Origin: Undaria pinnatifida
Taxonomy: Eukaryota > Sar > Phaeophyceae > Laminariales > Alariaceae
Assembly: GCA_012845835.1 (NCBI GenBank)
Contig: JABAKD010000026.1
Location: forward strand, 8,192,058 to 8,256,057
Length of the DNA: 64,000 nucleotides
Direction: 5' to 3'
In this document: piece by piece, positions 35,216 through 45,639 of the stretch
Numbering within the stretch: the first letter of the stretch is position 1
Layout of the letters: the number at the start of each line of letters is the position of its first letter
The notes under the pieces: generated by a model
The model's input: only the letters and a program-made list of their open reading frames with translations
Told to the model about the DNA's origin: nothing
Database searches by the model: none
Program-made: the position numbers and the translations under genes

Positions 35216-35312
35216 GGTGTTGACCCCTTTACAACTGGAAACCCGTTTTTGGGAACAAAATTTACTTGGATTTAGTATAGGGAGGGGTTCGGGGGCTCTA
35301 AAGGGGTTAAGG
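35216..35312 (+). mobile_element. About 95-bp MITE, family C
   Basis: ACCCCTTTACAACTGGAAAC to GGGGGCTCTAAAGGGGTTAA, with terminal inverted ACCCCTTTA/TAAAGGGGT and an internal CCCGTTTTTGGGAACAAA. Copies at 54765-54855 (+) and, diverged, 30690-30785 (+). Confidence 0.65.
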
Positions 35313-35454
35313 CGGGCTCAGTTAACCCTTTTGGGGCTTGAGAGGAAAAGAAAATAATACTCACCAACTACAAAACTGGCGATTGCAGCATCCTCCTGCC
35401 TTCACACACACCAAGTAGCCTGGGCTACTACACTGTATAGACTAGCCGAGCTAC

Positions 35455-35605
35455 TATAGTACAACACTCGATGAAAAATCGACGAGTAGTGGGATTGCTT
35501 CTGCGCGATGAAAATTGAAGGCAAGAACCTGGGGGAAGAAGGGACGACACCTGTGACCCCACGGCTTGTCCAGGAGCTGGAAAGTAGATGTACGCGTGAA
35601 GAAAG
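35455..35605 (+). repeat. Dispersed repeat family D, copy 1
   Basis: Matches 44445-44590. Shared blocks: CACTCGATGAAAAATCGACG, GAAGGCAAGAACC, GACACCTGTGACC and CACGGCTTGTCCAG followed by AGCTGGAAAGTAGA. The start ACTCGATGAAAAATCGACGAG contains a small hairpin (TCGAT...ATCGA). Confidence 0.7.
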
Positions 35606-35734
35606 GGGAAAAGTATACAGGCTACTATATAGACTAGCTGACTACTGACGATGATTTTCCAGTCGAACTCCAATAATGCAAGTACCTGTAAAAGAGACGC
35701 GCACAGCTTGCGCTTCTGCGGTGTGCTTGCTGCA

Positions 35735-35882
35735 TGAAGAGCATGCTCGCACCACGATAAGAACGCGTGCATACTTTGTTCAATAGCTGTATGCTCGCAC
35801 CACGATAAGAACGCGTGCATACTTTGTTCAATAGCTGTATGCTCGCACCACGATAAGAACGCGTGCATACTTTGTTTCATCG
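35735..35882 (-). repeat. 48-bp tandem repeat, 3 copies
   Basis: Unit of 48 bp (GCTCGCACCACGATAAGAAC, then GCGTGCATACTTTGTTCAAT, then AGCTGTAT). As a multiple of 3 it gives a 16-residue repeat (HAFLSWCEHTAIEQSM) on the minus strand, but there is no other sign of a gene. Confidence 0.85.
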
Positions 35883-36058
35883 CTGTATGATATGATATAG
35901 TATGATATGGTATGGTATGATATTTTATACGATATGATATGACATGATATAATATTATATGATATGATATGATATGGTATGGTTTGATATGATAATATAT
36001 GATATGATATGATACGATATGATATTATGATACAATATGATACGATACGATGTAGTAC
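35883..36058. repeat. Pentanucleotide satellite TATGA/GATAT
   Basis: About 175 bp of ATGATATGATATGGTAT-type repeats. Confidence 0.9.
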
Positions 36059-36059
36059 A

Positions 36060-38500
36060 TCGGCCCCAAAAAGGTCAAGGGCAAGTTAAGGGACCCCATT
36101 AGCCAGAACAAAAAAGGCGAAAAAACATAAAAAAAATTGCCGCAACCGCTATTGTAGCACGTGTCGTTGCCGCAGCCCTGGGAGAGGGGGCAAAGGAACG
36201 AGGGCAGGGGTTTGGAAGCGCGGGCGGTCGAGCGGCGGCGCACGTGGATACAGCGCCACGGATAGGATGGAAGGAGGAGCAAGCAGAGTGTGGGGAGCCG
36301 GCAACCGAAACATATGGGGTTGGGGGGGGGGGGGGTCTGCTGTCGCATCAAAAAGGAAAGGAAGATTAGAAGCTATAGGAAGTTTTGGGTGAAGGAGGGG
36401 GGTAGATAGGGGGACGGCGGCGATTGCAGCTCCACCGCGAGAAGCACCACACACGGCAAAGGTTGGAGGAGTGACAGACGAGACTAGCAAGCGTGTGCGG
36501 GGGGTGGTATCGGCAGGAGAGCTACAGCATGCGGCCTTTGTGGTATGTCCCGGGCAGTATTTGGTGCGAAGGAGTGTCTAGCTATGCAAGCTGCCCCATA
36601 AGAATGGCATGAGTGGGCTGGGTGAAGGGAGGTGAGTAACACGGAAGAAGGAAGGTCATCGGAGCTCAAGACGTACTTTACGGAGCGGGGGAGTGCTGGA
36701 GATATATAGGGTGAGCAAGAAGGGGAGACCGGTTAACGAGACAAGCATCACACAGATGAAGGGCGTGGTATTAGACACCGGAACGGAGCATCGGGGGTCT
36801 ACTGTGGGGAAGACGGGAGTACCTACGGCTGGAAGGGGACATCAATCCGGAGTAAACGGGGGGAGGGGACAGCAGCAGTAATAAGGGGCACGTCCTGGGG
36901 CTAATGGGGAGGATGGGGGACGACATTTTACCCCACAAAAGTGCACCCGTATGTGGGAACAAACTCCTTGGAAATGTCGTGGAACCATTTATGCAACGGT
37001 AAATATGCAATTAATAGTAACAGTAATAACATGGACGAGAGGTGGTAACGGACGGACACGGAGGGGGCAACGGCGACCAGGCGAAAGGGGAAAAATCACC
37101 GCAGGTGTCGTAGATGATTTTTTTCTGGGGGGGGGGGCGGGGAGAGAAGGAAGAGCAGGTATGGGCTTTCAGAATTTTAGAGAGTATGCATTCTGTAACG
37201 GTTTGCGACATACCTGGTGGACCTATGTTCTCTCTGGTGGGCGCGCCGTGTGTAGATGATTCGTAGCTACCGATGGTGGTTTCAACGAGACGTAAACAGG
37301 AGCAACAGAGAAAGTAGCATTTTTTTTCTGTCGTCATAATTGCCTTCTTGTCAGCCAATGCCTGCATGCACTCTCATTTCATGGGCTATCATACCGAGGA
37401 CATTATTTGGAGGTGTGGGGGAAGACGCCGGGGAAGGAGAACGGGCAGATCGAGTAGGTAGATACCCATTGGGCCAACTGAGGGTAAATAAAATGGGGAA
37501 AGGCAAAAAGCGACTGCACGTGGAGAGCGGGAACAGACAGCAAGCGGCGAAAACGAGACCGTTGACGGGCTGGCATGCTGACGGGGACGGATGGGCGGAA
37601 CCCAAAGGTGGGGGGTGGGCGTAGGATGGATTGAACTGGTGCCAATGTGCCTGCTGCTAGTGGCTGAGGGAGTCCGAGTTAATCGCGGAACAAAAGAGGG
37701 TGTCGTCCACAAAGATCAACTACCACTACTAAGTCTGTGGAGGGGATACAGAACGTTCTTCCGCGGGGGGGGGGGCATCTGGGAGGGAGCGAAAGGAAGG
37801 CGGACCAGGTTGACGTCAGGCTCAAAACGGTCTAAGGAGGGACAGGGTAAAAAAAGAGTAGTACTCGCAAGGACGAAACAAGGGAGAGGGGAGGGTGGGG
37901 GGCAACGTCAAGAGAAGACGGGGCAGCGGTGTTGAGGCTGGGCAAGCTGCACGGGATATTGAAGGGGGGTAGAGGTGCCGCAAGAAGCGCGCCTGATGAC
38001 TTCTGGAACGGTACGACGTGGAACGTGTGGGCGAGGGGGCAAGCGACACAATATTTTGAGGAACGACATAACAGAGGTCAATGGGAAAAGGGGAGGGGGG
38101 ACAAGGGCAACCTGGTTCCAGTTGAGGATGCTATACACTCGGAATGGACAGGGGGGGCGAGCGATGCAGTTTTTCCTATTCAAAGGAGGGGGCATACGAG
38201 TAGGCAATGAGCGCGTTCATGATATCCTCTAGAAGTGCAGTATACGCGTAAGAACTGATGTAGAGGGTCCGGCTTTGGTTTTAGAAGTCCTACTATACTA
38301 AAACGGGGGGCGGGGGGGGGGGGGGCGATCGACAGCCGGGACCGAACGGATAAGGGGGAAGAGCTTCTTAATCAAAGGCAATGAAGGGCGCATTATGGGA
38401 AGCTCATCGCCGAAGCCATGAGCATGGTAGAACGAACAGCAAGGGTGGCAGGGGGTGCAAGCGCGTGGGAGGAGCACAAGGTTTGGTTCAGTAGAGATAC
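36060..38500. repeat. Purine/G-rich low-complexity block
   Basis: Plus strand is strongly G- and A-rich with G-runs at 36320-36333, 37127-37138, 37767-37776 and 38316-38325. No conserved protein motif was seen in any frame. It resembles 33250-34640 in composition and may be the same class of degenerate repeat. Confidence 0.55.
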
Positions 38501-38507
38501 CGTAATA

Positions 38508-39160
38508 TTCCTTGAGAACGCTCCCTTCCATGAGAACGCCCCCCCAAAAAAAACGCCTGTGAATCCCAAACACTTTGAGAACGCCCCGGGGTTATCCTAC
38601 ATTTTTATTTTTTCGCTCCCCTAACTCTGAGCTCACCCCGGGATGTCCTTTTTCCGCCTATTCTTGTTGTCGCCCCACGCGGCGTTCAAGAAAAATCCAA
38701 GGACGAAGGATTGAACCCCCACGTTTCGTCCGACCCTTTTAGCGTCGGAGGGGGTTTCATCCCCGACGGCGAGCGGCGGAAGATCCCCCAATCGCTCGTC
38801 TTTTGCTGCTTGAATGCTTTCTCGTAGATGTTGTTCGGGCCCGACGCCCGACATCGTAGGTTCCAGCGCTAGGGCTTCGCGGCAAAGTATGAGTTTGTGT
38901 GCGTCTGCTGGGTGCCCCGAACAGAAAGAAAGAGACCCAACACCCCGGGGGGGTTCGCCTCGTTTTTTTTTTGTGGAAATATCACCCCTCTACGGTGATC
39001 CGTCTCGAAAGTGATGCGTGGTCAACGGTCAACTGATTAAGGCAAGCAACAAATGAGTACGCCCCCCTTTCCCCCCCCCCTACCTCTGAGAACGCCCCGG
39101 GGTGTTATCTTCCATATTGCACCAACAATGTTTGTGTGCCTAGGGGGGCGTTCTCTAAGG
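38508..39160. mobile_element. Putative 653-bp TIR element with GAGAACGCCCC motifs
   Basis: Left end CCTTGAGAACGCTCCC (38508 on) and right end, reverse-complemented, CCTTAGAGAACGCCCCCC. GAGAACGCCCCGGGGT recurs internally at about 38577 and 39088, giving subterminal repeats. It encloses one coding-like frame on the minus strand. No clear target-site duplication was identified. Confidence 0.5.
38633..38854 (-). CDS. Uncharacterised coding-like frame inside the TIR element
   Basis: 73 codons from the ATG at 38854, but the frame is open further upstream to about 38965, where SGHPADAHKLILCREALALE precedes MSGVGPEQHLRESIQAAKDE. It ends NAAWGDNKNRRKKDIPG then TAG... the stop is at 38635-38633. Composition (GC-rich, balanced amino acids) is more protein-like than the surrounding skewed DNA. 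I recognise no family. It may be a transposase fragment or captured host exon; it may also be chance. Confidence 0.25.
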   Translation of the reverse strand: MSGVGPEQHLRESIQAAKDERLGDLPPLAVGDETPSDAKRVGRNVGVQSFVLGFFLNAAWGDNKNRRKKDIPG

Positions 39161-39639
39161 ATATGGCGGTAGTCTACATTCTCCCCCGGAGCGGGTTGCG
39201 GCATCCGCCATAATAGTACAATGGCGGTATCATGGAGGCGATTTGAGCGGTGTTGGGTAAGAAGGGGGCCAGGTGAGAAAGCAAAAGGGCACACGGAGTT
39301 GGTTGTGTGTTCAGACGGGAGAGGCGGGAGACCGAGAATTGACGCGATACTAACTCGTGCCGTATTGGACGGTGCATACCATCCCCCCCGGCGATAGCCT
39401 TTTGGGCTCTAAAGCACTTGTTACGTAGACTAAGTGCGGTATAGCCCAGAAGAGAGAGATAGGCATACCCCTGTTTTTGAATCGGGTGGTCGTTTCATTT
39501 TCAATTTGATAAAACGTATCACCACCAAGGATGGCAAGGGAGGTACAAGGGAGGTACAAGGGGGGTACAAGGGAGGGAGGTGGCATACCCTAGGGGTGTG
39601 ACAACAGAAGTGGCTACAACGGGGTTTTGCTGCCACACT

Positions 39640-39715
39640 CTTAACCGTTTTAGCATGTTAGCGTAGTTTAGCACCGCACTCCCGACATGGGGACAAAACA
39701 CTTGGCGTTAGACTA
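39640..39715 (-). repeat. Repeat family I, inverted relative to 42420-42495
   Basis: Minus strand AGTGTTTTGTCCCCATGTCG then GGAGTGC and GCATGTTAAAACGG-like words (here GCTAAAACGG on minus) match the plus strand at 42420-42495. Confidence 0.6.
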
Positions 39716-40129
39716 GGATGCTAGGATACTGCCCCTGTCGACCTCGAACCCCCGCAAGGGTTGGGGTTAGCGTCACTACTATCAACACTGTCAATGGCTA
39801 CCTGGTAGTTACTACAAGTACAGTTGTTGTGGTAGTAGGCGATATATAGTAGGGTCGCTCTTGTCTGGGCCGACGTGCAAGATTGAAATTGACCACAAAC
39901 GGCCGGTACTAAATAGCAAGTAGGGGAATGTGGAAGGTTGTTGCCTGCGTGTCCGGCCCTCCGTGGGACCAGAGATATTTTGTGGGCTTCATACCGCTTA
40001 TTATGAGGAATGACACCGCAGGGGGTATACAACGTACCCGGTTGATAAATCCTGTGGTTGTTTTGGAAATTGAAATGCTAATACTGCATGGCCCAATTAT
40101 GGTATAACATCGCACACTTTTCAAAGCCG

Positions 40130-40910
40130 AGTTTTGACGAAAATCCTTTTTGGTCCATGTCATCATCATCACACAGCTCAAGTCTATTTTTTCATTTTTT
40201 CAAGTTATGAAAAAGGTGAACCATCAGCCGTCGACGCGCACAGGGTCCAAATTAAAGAAGAGCACAGAACATCGAAATTCGATTTTATTTTTCAATTTCA
40301 TGAAGAATTACACGAAAAAATCGACTTTGCTTCTTGTCGAACAACGGCGTAGTGTGTTTTATAACGAAAAACACGCGAAAAGGTCAACGAATACGCGTGG
40401 GCAATGACCGAGGCGATCGATGGTTCGCGTCCTCCCCGAAACGCCGCGGCTAGTGGCAGATTGTTTATACTGGCAGCGGCTAGGAGGCTATGGCTCTAGG
40501 CGTCTCTTGGATGGGCTGGCGCCACCCCGCCGCCCCACACGGGCAGCAGCGACGGGGATATAGTGGTCGAACTTCTGAGCGAAGTCGTGATGTGGTAGTT
40601 GGTCGTGTAACTCTCGAAGCGCAGGGCGACGAAAAACTGGGTTGGCGGCGGTCTCGATTGTTTTCGAGGCGTCGCGAGCGTTCTAGGCTGTGCTAAGTGC
40701 TAAGGGCCTTCGGAGGCCGCGCTGCGGTTGCTTCGGTGGTCCTACCTCTCGCATCTCAATCAGCCGACGACATGACACCGATTCGCGTGGTCGGCTTCGT
40801 TCGGTTACATGGAACATGCCATGCACAGGTGCACAAAACTCCCCAAATTGAATTTCGATTTTCGACTAAACTCGACCAAAAAAGTATTTTTTATCTTTGT
40901 TTGATTTGAT
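40130..40910. other. Repeat family G copy and unassigned GC-rich stretch
   Basis: 40310-40410 (ATCGACTTTGCTTCTTGTCG, AACGGCGTAGTGTGTTTTA, AAAACACGCGAAAAGG) matches the last 85 bases of the window. 40420-40760 is GC-rich and open on the plus strand (40490-40696, Arg-rich) but unrecognised; GGGCCTTCGGAGGCC is a palindromic word there. Confidence 0.45.
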
Positions 40911-41205
40911 TTTTCGTAGTAAGTCTGAGAATGCCTTCTCGGTTATTCATTATTTGACCAATCAGATGCAAATTCAAATCAATTCTAACAAGTCGGATTT
41001 CGATTCGGCAAGTTCCTCGTTAATCTGGGCCCTATTAACTTTTTTTTTACTTCTTTGATGAATTTGATTCTTCGTAATAATTCTGAAAACGCTGCTCGGT
41101 GGTTCATTTTTCGACCAATCAGATGCAAATAAAATTCAACTGATTCTTTAAAAAAAAACGGTTTTCGATTTGGCAAGTTTCTCGTTAATCTGGGCCCATA
41201 TATTG
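40905..41205 (+). repeat. Two tandem about 150-bp units with CCAAT plus octamer
   Basis: Both units contain GACCAATCAGATGCAAAT (about 40957 and 41114), TTCGATT(C/T)GGCAAGTT and TCGTTAATCTGGGCCC. CCAAT plus ATGCAAAT is a known promoter combination in animal histone genes, but no transcript start can be seen here; H4 is 2.5 kb away. Confidence 0.6.
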
Positions 41206-41845
41206 TAAAAAAAAAATACACTCCAGCTGTGAGATCGAATATTTTGTCGAAACGCATCTTTGCAAGCTGTGTGTGATACTCCGATCGCGCGTAATACGGG
41301 TTGTGTGTCCTCATGAAGGATATAGGTCGGCGGCTCCTCTTGCAACTACAGTGTAGCTATCAGGGTCAACAGGGTGATGCTAGGCAGTCTGTGCGCGGAA
41401 ACTATAAAACCTGTTTCTGAGGGGGACAAAATCTGACAGCTGTAGAAGGAAATGCATCAGTTTATCAAGTGAATCCTGTAAGTCGAATAACCGGTGAGGG
41501 GAGGTCGGAGTTTTTAAGGACGTGGGGGCCTGATTTTGATCAAAAGGGGGGCGGGAGGGGGGGAGGGGGGGAGGAACAGGTGGGGCAGGCCAATTTGTGC
41601 GTGAAAACTATAAATCTCTCAAGGGGACAAATTTGACGGTTTCGGAAAGAATGCCCCAGTGTATCATGGGGGGGGGGCGGGACGGGCGGGGCAGCTCAAT
41701 CTGTGCGTGGAAACTATACATCCTTTAAGGGGATAAATGTGACGGTTTTGGAACGAATGCACCAGGTTATCATGTATATCCTGTAAGTCGTACAACCAGT
41801 GAGTAGAGGGCGGAGTGTTCGAGGGGGTGGGGGGGTATTACCCTA
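41205..41845 (+). repeat. Family A repeat copy with G-rich tandem subunits
   Basis: Begins AAATACACTCCAGCTGTGAG, then GCAAGCTGTGTGTGATACTC and ATATAGGTCGGCGGC. From 41380 a unit of about 110-160 bp (TGTGCGTGGAAACTATA, AAGGGGATAAAT, G-rich tract) recurs three times. No matching inverted arm is seen at the 3' end, so the copy is incomplete. A family B copy follows at 41885-41945. Confidence 0.75.
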
Positions 41846-42499
41846 CGTAGTCAACAAACTGAGAGTTTATTAATATAGACTAAACTCTTTTTTTTTTTAA
41901 TCCTCAGGCGGATGGGGAAAAATAAAGCTTTAGCTCACCACACTTCCACTCCACTTAAATAGACTAAACGTTCCTGCCGATATACACCGTCGAATACGGC
42001 GGTACTTTGTACAGAAAAACTGTCTGCGCTCTACTCTGTACCCTACTACTATTATTGCATTTTTGTGTTCTTTGGTGTGTATCGCGGGCATCCTTAGTTT
42101 TATGCACCAGTCAAAAAGCCCACGCAGCCCCTACGATTTTGTTCAAACTCAAACCGCGGTCCCTATACGAGATGGTGGACATAATGGTGCTTTTACCACC
42201 TGACTCGAGCTGACGGCACACATCATGATCAGGCGCCGACTATCAGATGAGAGGGCGTGTGCAATGAACTCTACACCGTAATGCACACCGACGATTCCGG
42301 TTTCAGTGTGTGAACGGGGGTTTGCGAAGGGCGGAAACTGGAAACCCCCTGTGCATAACTGGTATAATCGACTGCTGTGGCTGTGGTGGATGAGGTTGGC
42401 GTGGGATCAGGGTGTTGGACAACTTCCCGAGTGTTTTGTCCCCATGTCGGGAGTGCTCCCGGTGCAAAACATAAACATGCTAAAACGGTCAACACCCAT

Positions 42500-43290
42500 G
42501 CATTGTCAGTTTCAAGTTTGGCGAGCTCAGATTAGGGTGCGCTAGGTCTGGTGCCAGTATGCCAGTTGCGAGGGACGAGATTGAAAGCAGACCGGTCATG
42601 CAATTAGGTTCCGTCGAAAACCTACGAGGTCTCGCCAACGATGTGGCAGGCGGCATCCTTCACTGCTGCAGAGCTCGATGCCGTCACAACTCAACACAAG
42701 AACAGCTCTCACCGATGACCGAAGTGATTGCTGCTGCTCCGCCGAGACTACTAGAGACATGAGGACAGCGTGCAACTGACTCACACTCACACTTGGAGAA
42801 ATAATGTTCAAAAAGAGCGATGTCTCAAGGCAGTACTAGAGTGTACAAAGTAGGAGTGATAAAAGTCGAGCAGCTGGAGGATACTGTACATTAAAAAGAT
42901 AACTGACGGCAGTAGACTCGGGAGATTCAAACTTGACCAGTATCACCACGACCCACGACACAACGGCAGCAGTACGAGTGTCAACGCTTCTGAAAAACCA
43001 TCACGCGATACACATTCGTACCATACCTGGTATCATATACCGCCATCCGGAGCGTAAAAACCGTTTCGTTACCATGCAAAGGTAAATCGGTCCTTATATT
43101 GTCGGACAAAAAGGACACGGGACAAAAACAAAAATCCCCAAGTAGTGCACCAGGTGCTGCTGCAAGGGGTAGCATACCTCGGCGGGGAGAGTCCACTCGC
43201 GCAGGGGGTCCGAATTCTGGAAGCTAAGCCACCTGCTCCTTTGTCCCCGTAACCGAACGAGGCAGGTGGGAGGACTGATCTTTCGTGAGG
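42500..43290. other. Spacer before H4
   Basis: No gene recognised; open frames are short and unlike known proteins. Confidence 0.4.
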
Positions 43291-43295
43291 TTGGT

Positions 43296-43312
43296 GGTGT
43301 TGAGAAAACACC
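43296..43312 (-). terminator. H4 mRNA 3' stem-loop
   Basis: Minus strand GGTGTTTTCTCAACACC (6-bp stem, 5-nt loop), 64 bp after the stop, followed by ACC and CTCACGAAAGATCAG, in which GAAAGA resembles the core of the metazoan histone downstream element. Confidence 0.85.
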
Positions 43313-43376
43313 AGTTGGTTTTTAGGTGAGCGCAAGACGGCTCACAGACGTTGAGTAAGTTGACCGACGTCAAGCT

Positions 43377-43769
<393 letters not shown>

Positions 43770-43843
43770 TCAGGACGGAGCAATTCCCTGCCACGTCCGG
43801 GCAAAAGTATGCTAATTGTATATTGAACAGGAACATAACGACG

Positions 43844-43856
43844 TATGTGATTGGCC
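43844..43856 (-). promoter_or_regulatory. H4 CCAAT box
   Basis: GGCCAATCACATA on the minus strand, about 156-168 bp upstream of the H4 ATG, similar to AGCCAATCATA in the other two histone promoters. Confidence 0.55.
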
Positions 43857-44309
43857 TAATATTTTAGGTGGTGCGGTTTGCATTTATTAAATTTTGCAAG
43901 AAAATTGAAATTTGCTTGAATTGTGCTTTGTACGTACGTACCTGGTGTGTCGATGCTGGTATCATACTGCTGTGGCGCTGTATCATACCAGTGCATGGCG
44001 CCGACCCTGTGGGACTCTCCGAGTGGCGTACAACGAGGGCTCTAAATGCGTGATGTCTGTGCTGCTGTACGCTCACCTCCAACCCTGCAATATATGGAGC
44101 AAAACACATTACGCACATGGGACATTGGACATCCTTGCACCGACGCGATCCTACGGCGGTGTTTGGTTATATGGGTTGTTGTGTGTGAAGAGCCGTATCA
44201 TACACAGATTCCACTCAGCACCCGGCTGCAAACATGTACGAGGTACAGCAGTACCAAGGGTATTACACGAGTGTATCATGGGGTATATGTCGCCCCGGTG
44301 GCATATCAG

Positions 44310-44360
44310 GTTACCCTCGGACCTGGTATAGGTCAGTTACGTGAGTTCGAGCCCCGCCGA
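44310..44360 (+). other. Possible tRNA 3'-end-like fragment
   Basis: GTGAGTTCGAGCCCCGCCGA has a B-box-like GTTCGAGCCC and a possible acceptor end CGAGTGCA, but the T-stem has a mismatch, no 5' half is seen and no terminator follows. Weak. Confidence 0.2.
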
Positions 44361-44444
44361 GTGCATACTCGTATAAATTCGTTGGGATTTCTTTTTGTGC
44401 ACAAATTGACTTGCGGAAAGAAAGCGCGAGAGCGTGAGTTAGCG

Positions 44445-44590
44445 ACACTCGATGAAAAATCGACGAGCAGTGGGATCGCTGAACCCTATGCGCGATAGAA
44501 ATTGAAGGCAAGAACCGGGGAGGAGAAGGGATGACACCTGTGACCACGGCTTGTCCAGAAGCTGGAAAGTAGAATTGTGAGAAGAAAAAA
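44445..44590 (+). repeat. Dispersed repeat family D, copy 2
   Basis: Counterpart of 35455-35605, in the same orientation, with a few short indels. Confidence 0.7.
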
Positions 44591-44904
44591 AAAACATGCG
44601 TACATGAATTGAATAATCTATAGAAAGTCGGGTAAATCAAGGGCACACCGAGGTCACCTCCGCTTCAGAACAAAGCTAAAAGAGGAAGTAGATGTCGATA
44701 CGAAATGGGAATCTGCTTTGCGATCTATATGAAGCTCTTTACTCTTACTACTATTACTTGCACGAGTCCATATCGACGTAATGGACTAGACTACTAGTCT
44801 ATATTTCCAGCCTAGATGTATTTCACGGCTGTCTGCTGCACCGCCGTAGCACAGCGTTTTTATTATACCCCCTGTGCGTATACATCATCCACATATATAT
44901 CCAC

Positions 44905-45600
44905 AACATTTTTTTTTTTTTTCTCCGGCGGATGGGGAAAAATAAATATCCACATGCATGGCGCGCATACACCGCATATCATCAAAATTAAAATACACTC
45001 CGTCCAGCTGCGAGATCGAATATATATGTTGTCGAAACGCATCTTTGCAAGCTGTGTGTGATACTCCGATCGCGCGTATGACGGGTTGTGTGTCCTCATT
45101 AAGGATATAGGTCGGCGGCCCCCCTTGCAACTACAACAGCAGCAGCAGCAGTGTAGCTATCAGGGTCAACAGGGTGATGTTAGTTAGGCAGTCTATGCGC
45201 GGAAACTATAAAACCCGTTTCTGAGGGGGGAAAAAATCTGAACGCTGTGGAGAAGGAAATGCATCAGTTTATCAAGAGTGCATCCTGTAAGTTGAATAAC
45301 CGGTGAGGGGAGGGCGGAGTTTTTAAGGACGTGAGGGCCTGATTTTGATCAACAGGGGGGCGGGAGGGGGGGAAGGGGGGGAGGGACAGGTGGGGCTGCT
45401 CAATTTGTGCGTGGAAACTATAAACCCTTCTTGTGGGGGAGGGGGGGGGGAGGGCTTTAGGTCGCATAGATGTAGGGGTTTGCTATACGCGTGGTGCTAG
45501 GTCTAGGCGATGGTGCGGGTGGTGGAGAAGGAGGGGGCGTTGTGGGGGCGGGGAGGGGGTTGGGAATGCATATATATATCACACACATGTTATAATTACC
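44905..45600 (+). repeat. Family B piece followed by family A copy
   Basis: 44905-44950: T-run, CTCCGGCGGATGGGGAAAAA. Family A starts near 44985 (AAAATACACTCCGTCCAGC) and runs through G-rich tracts. 45455-45560 (CTTTAGGTCGCATAGATGTA, GTGGTGCTAGGTCTAGGCGA) is the inverse of 50140-50230, so the longer family A form is shared by 44985-45600 (+) and 49680-50775 (-). A (CAG)n insertion lies at 45135-45152. Confidence 0.7.
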
Positions 45601-45639
45601 CTGTTTGACGCAAAACGTATTATTAATAATGATAGCTTT

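Noticed and set aside
35735-35882. Repeat protein gene with 16-residue units
   Set aside because: Only three units, no flanking domain, and the frame is a consequence of a 48-bp repeat length.
38700-38740. tRNA-like GGGGGTTCAATCC on the minus strand
   Set aside because: The would-be T-stem does not pair and no other tRNA arms are present.
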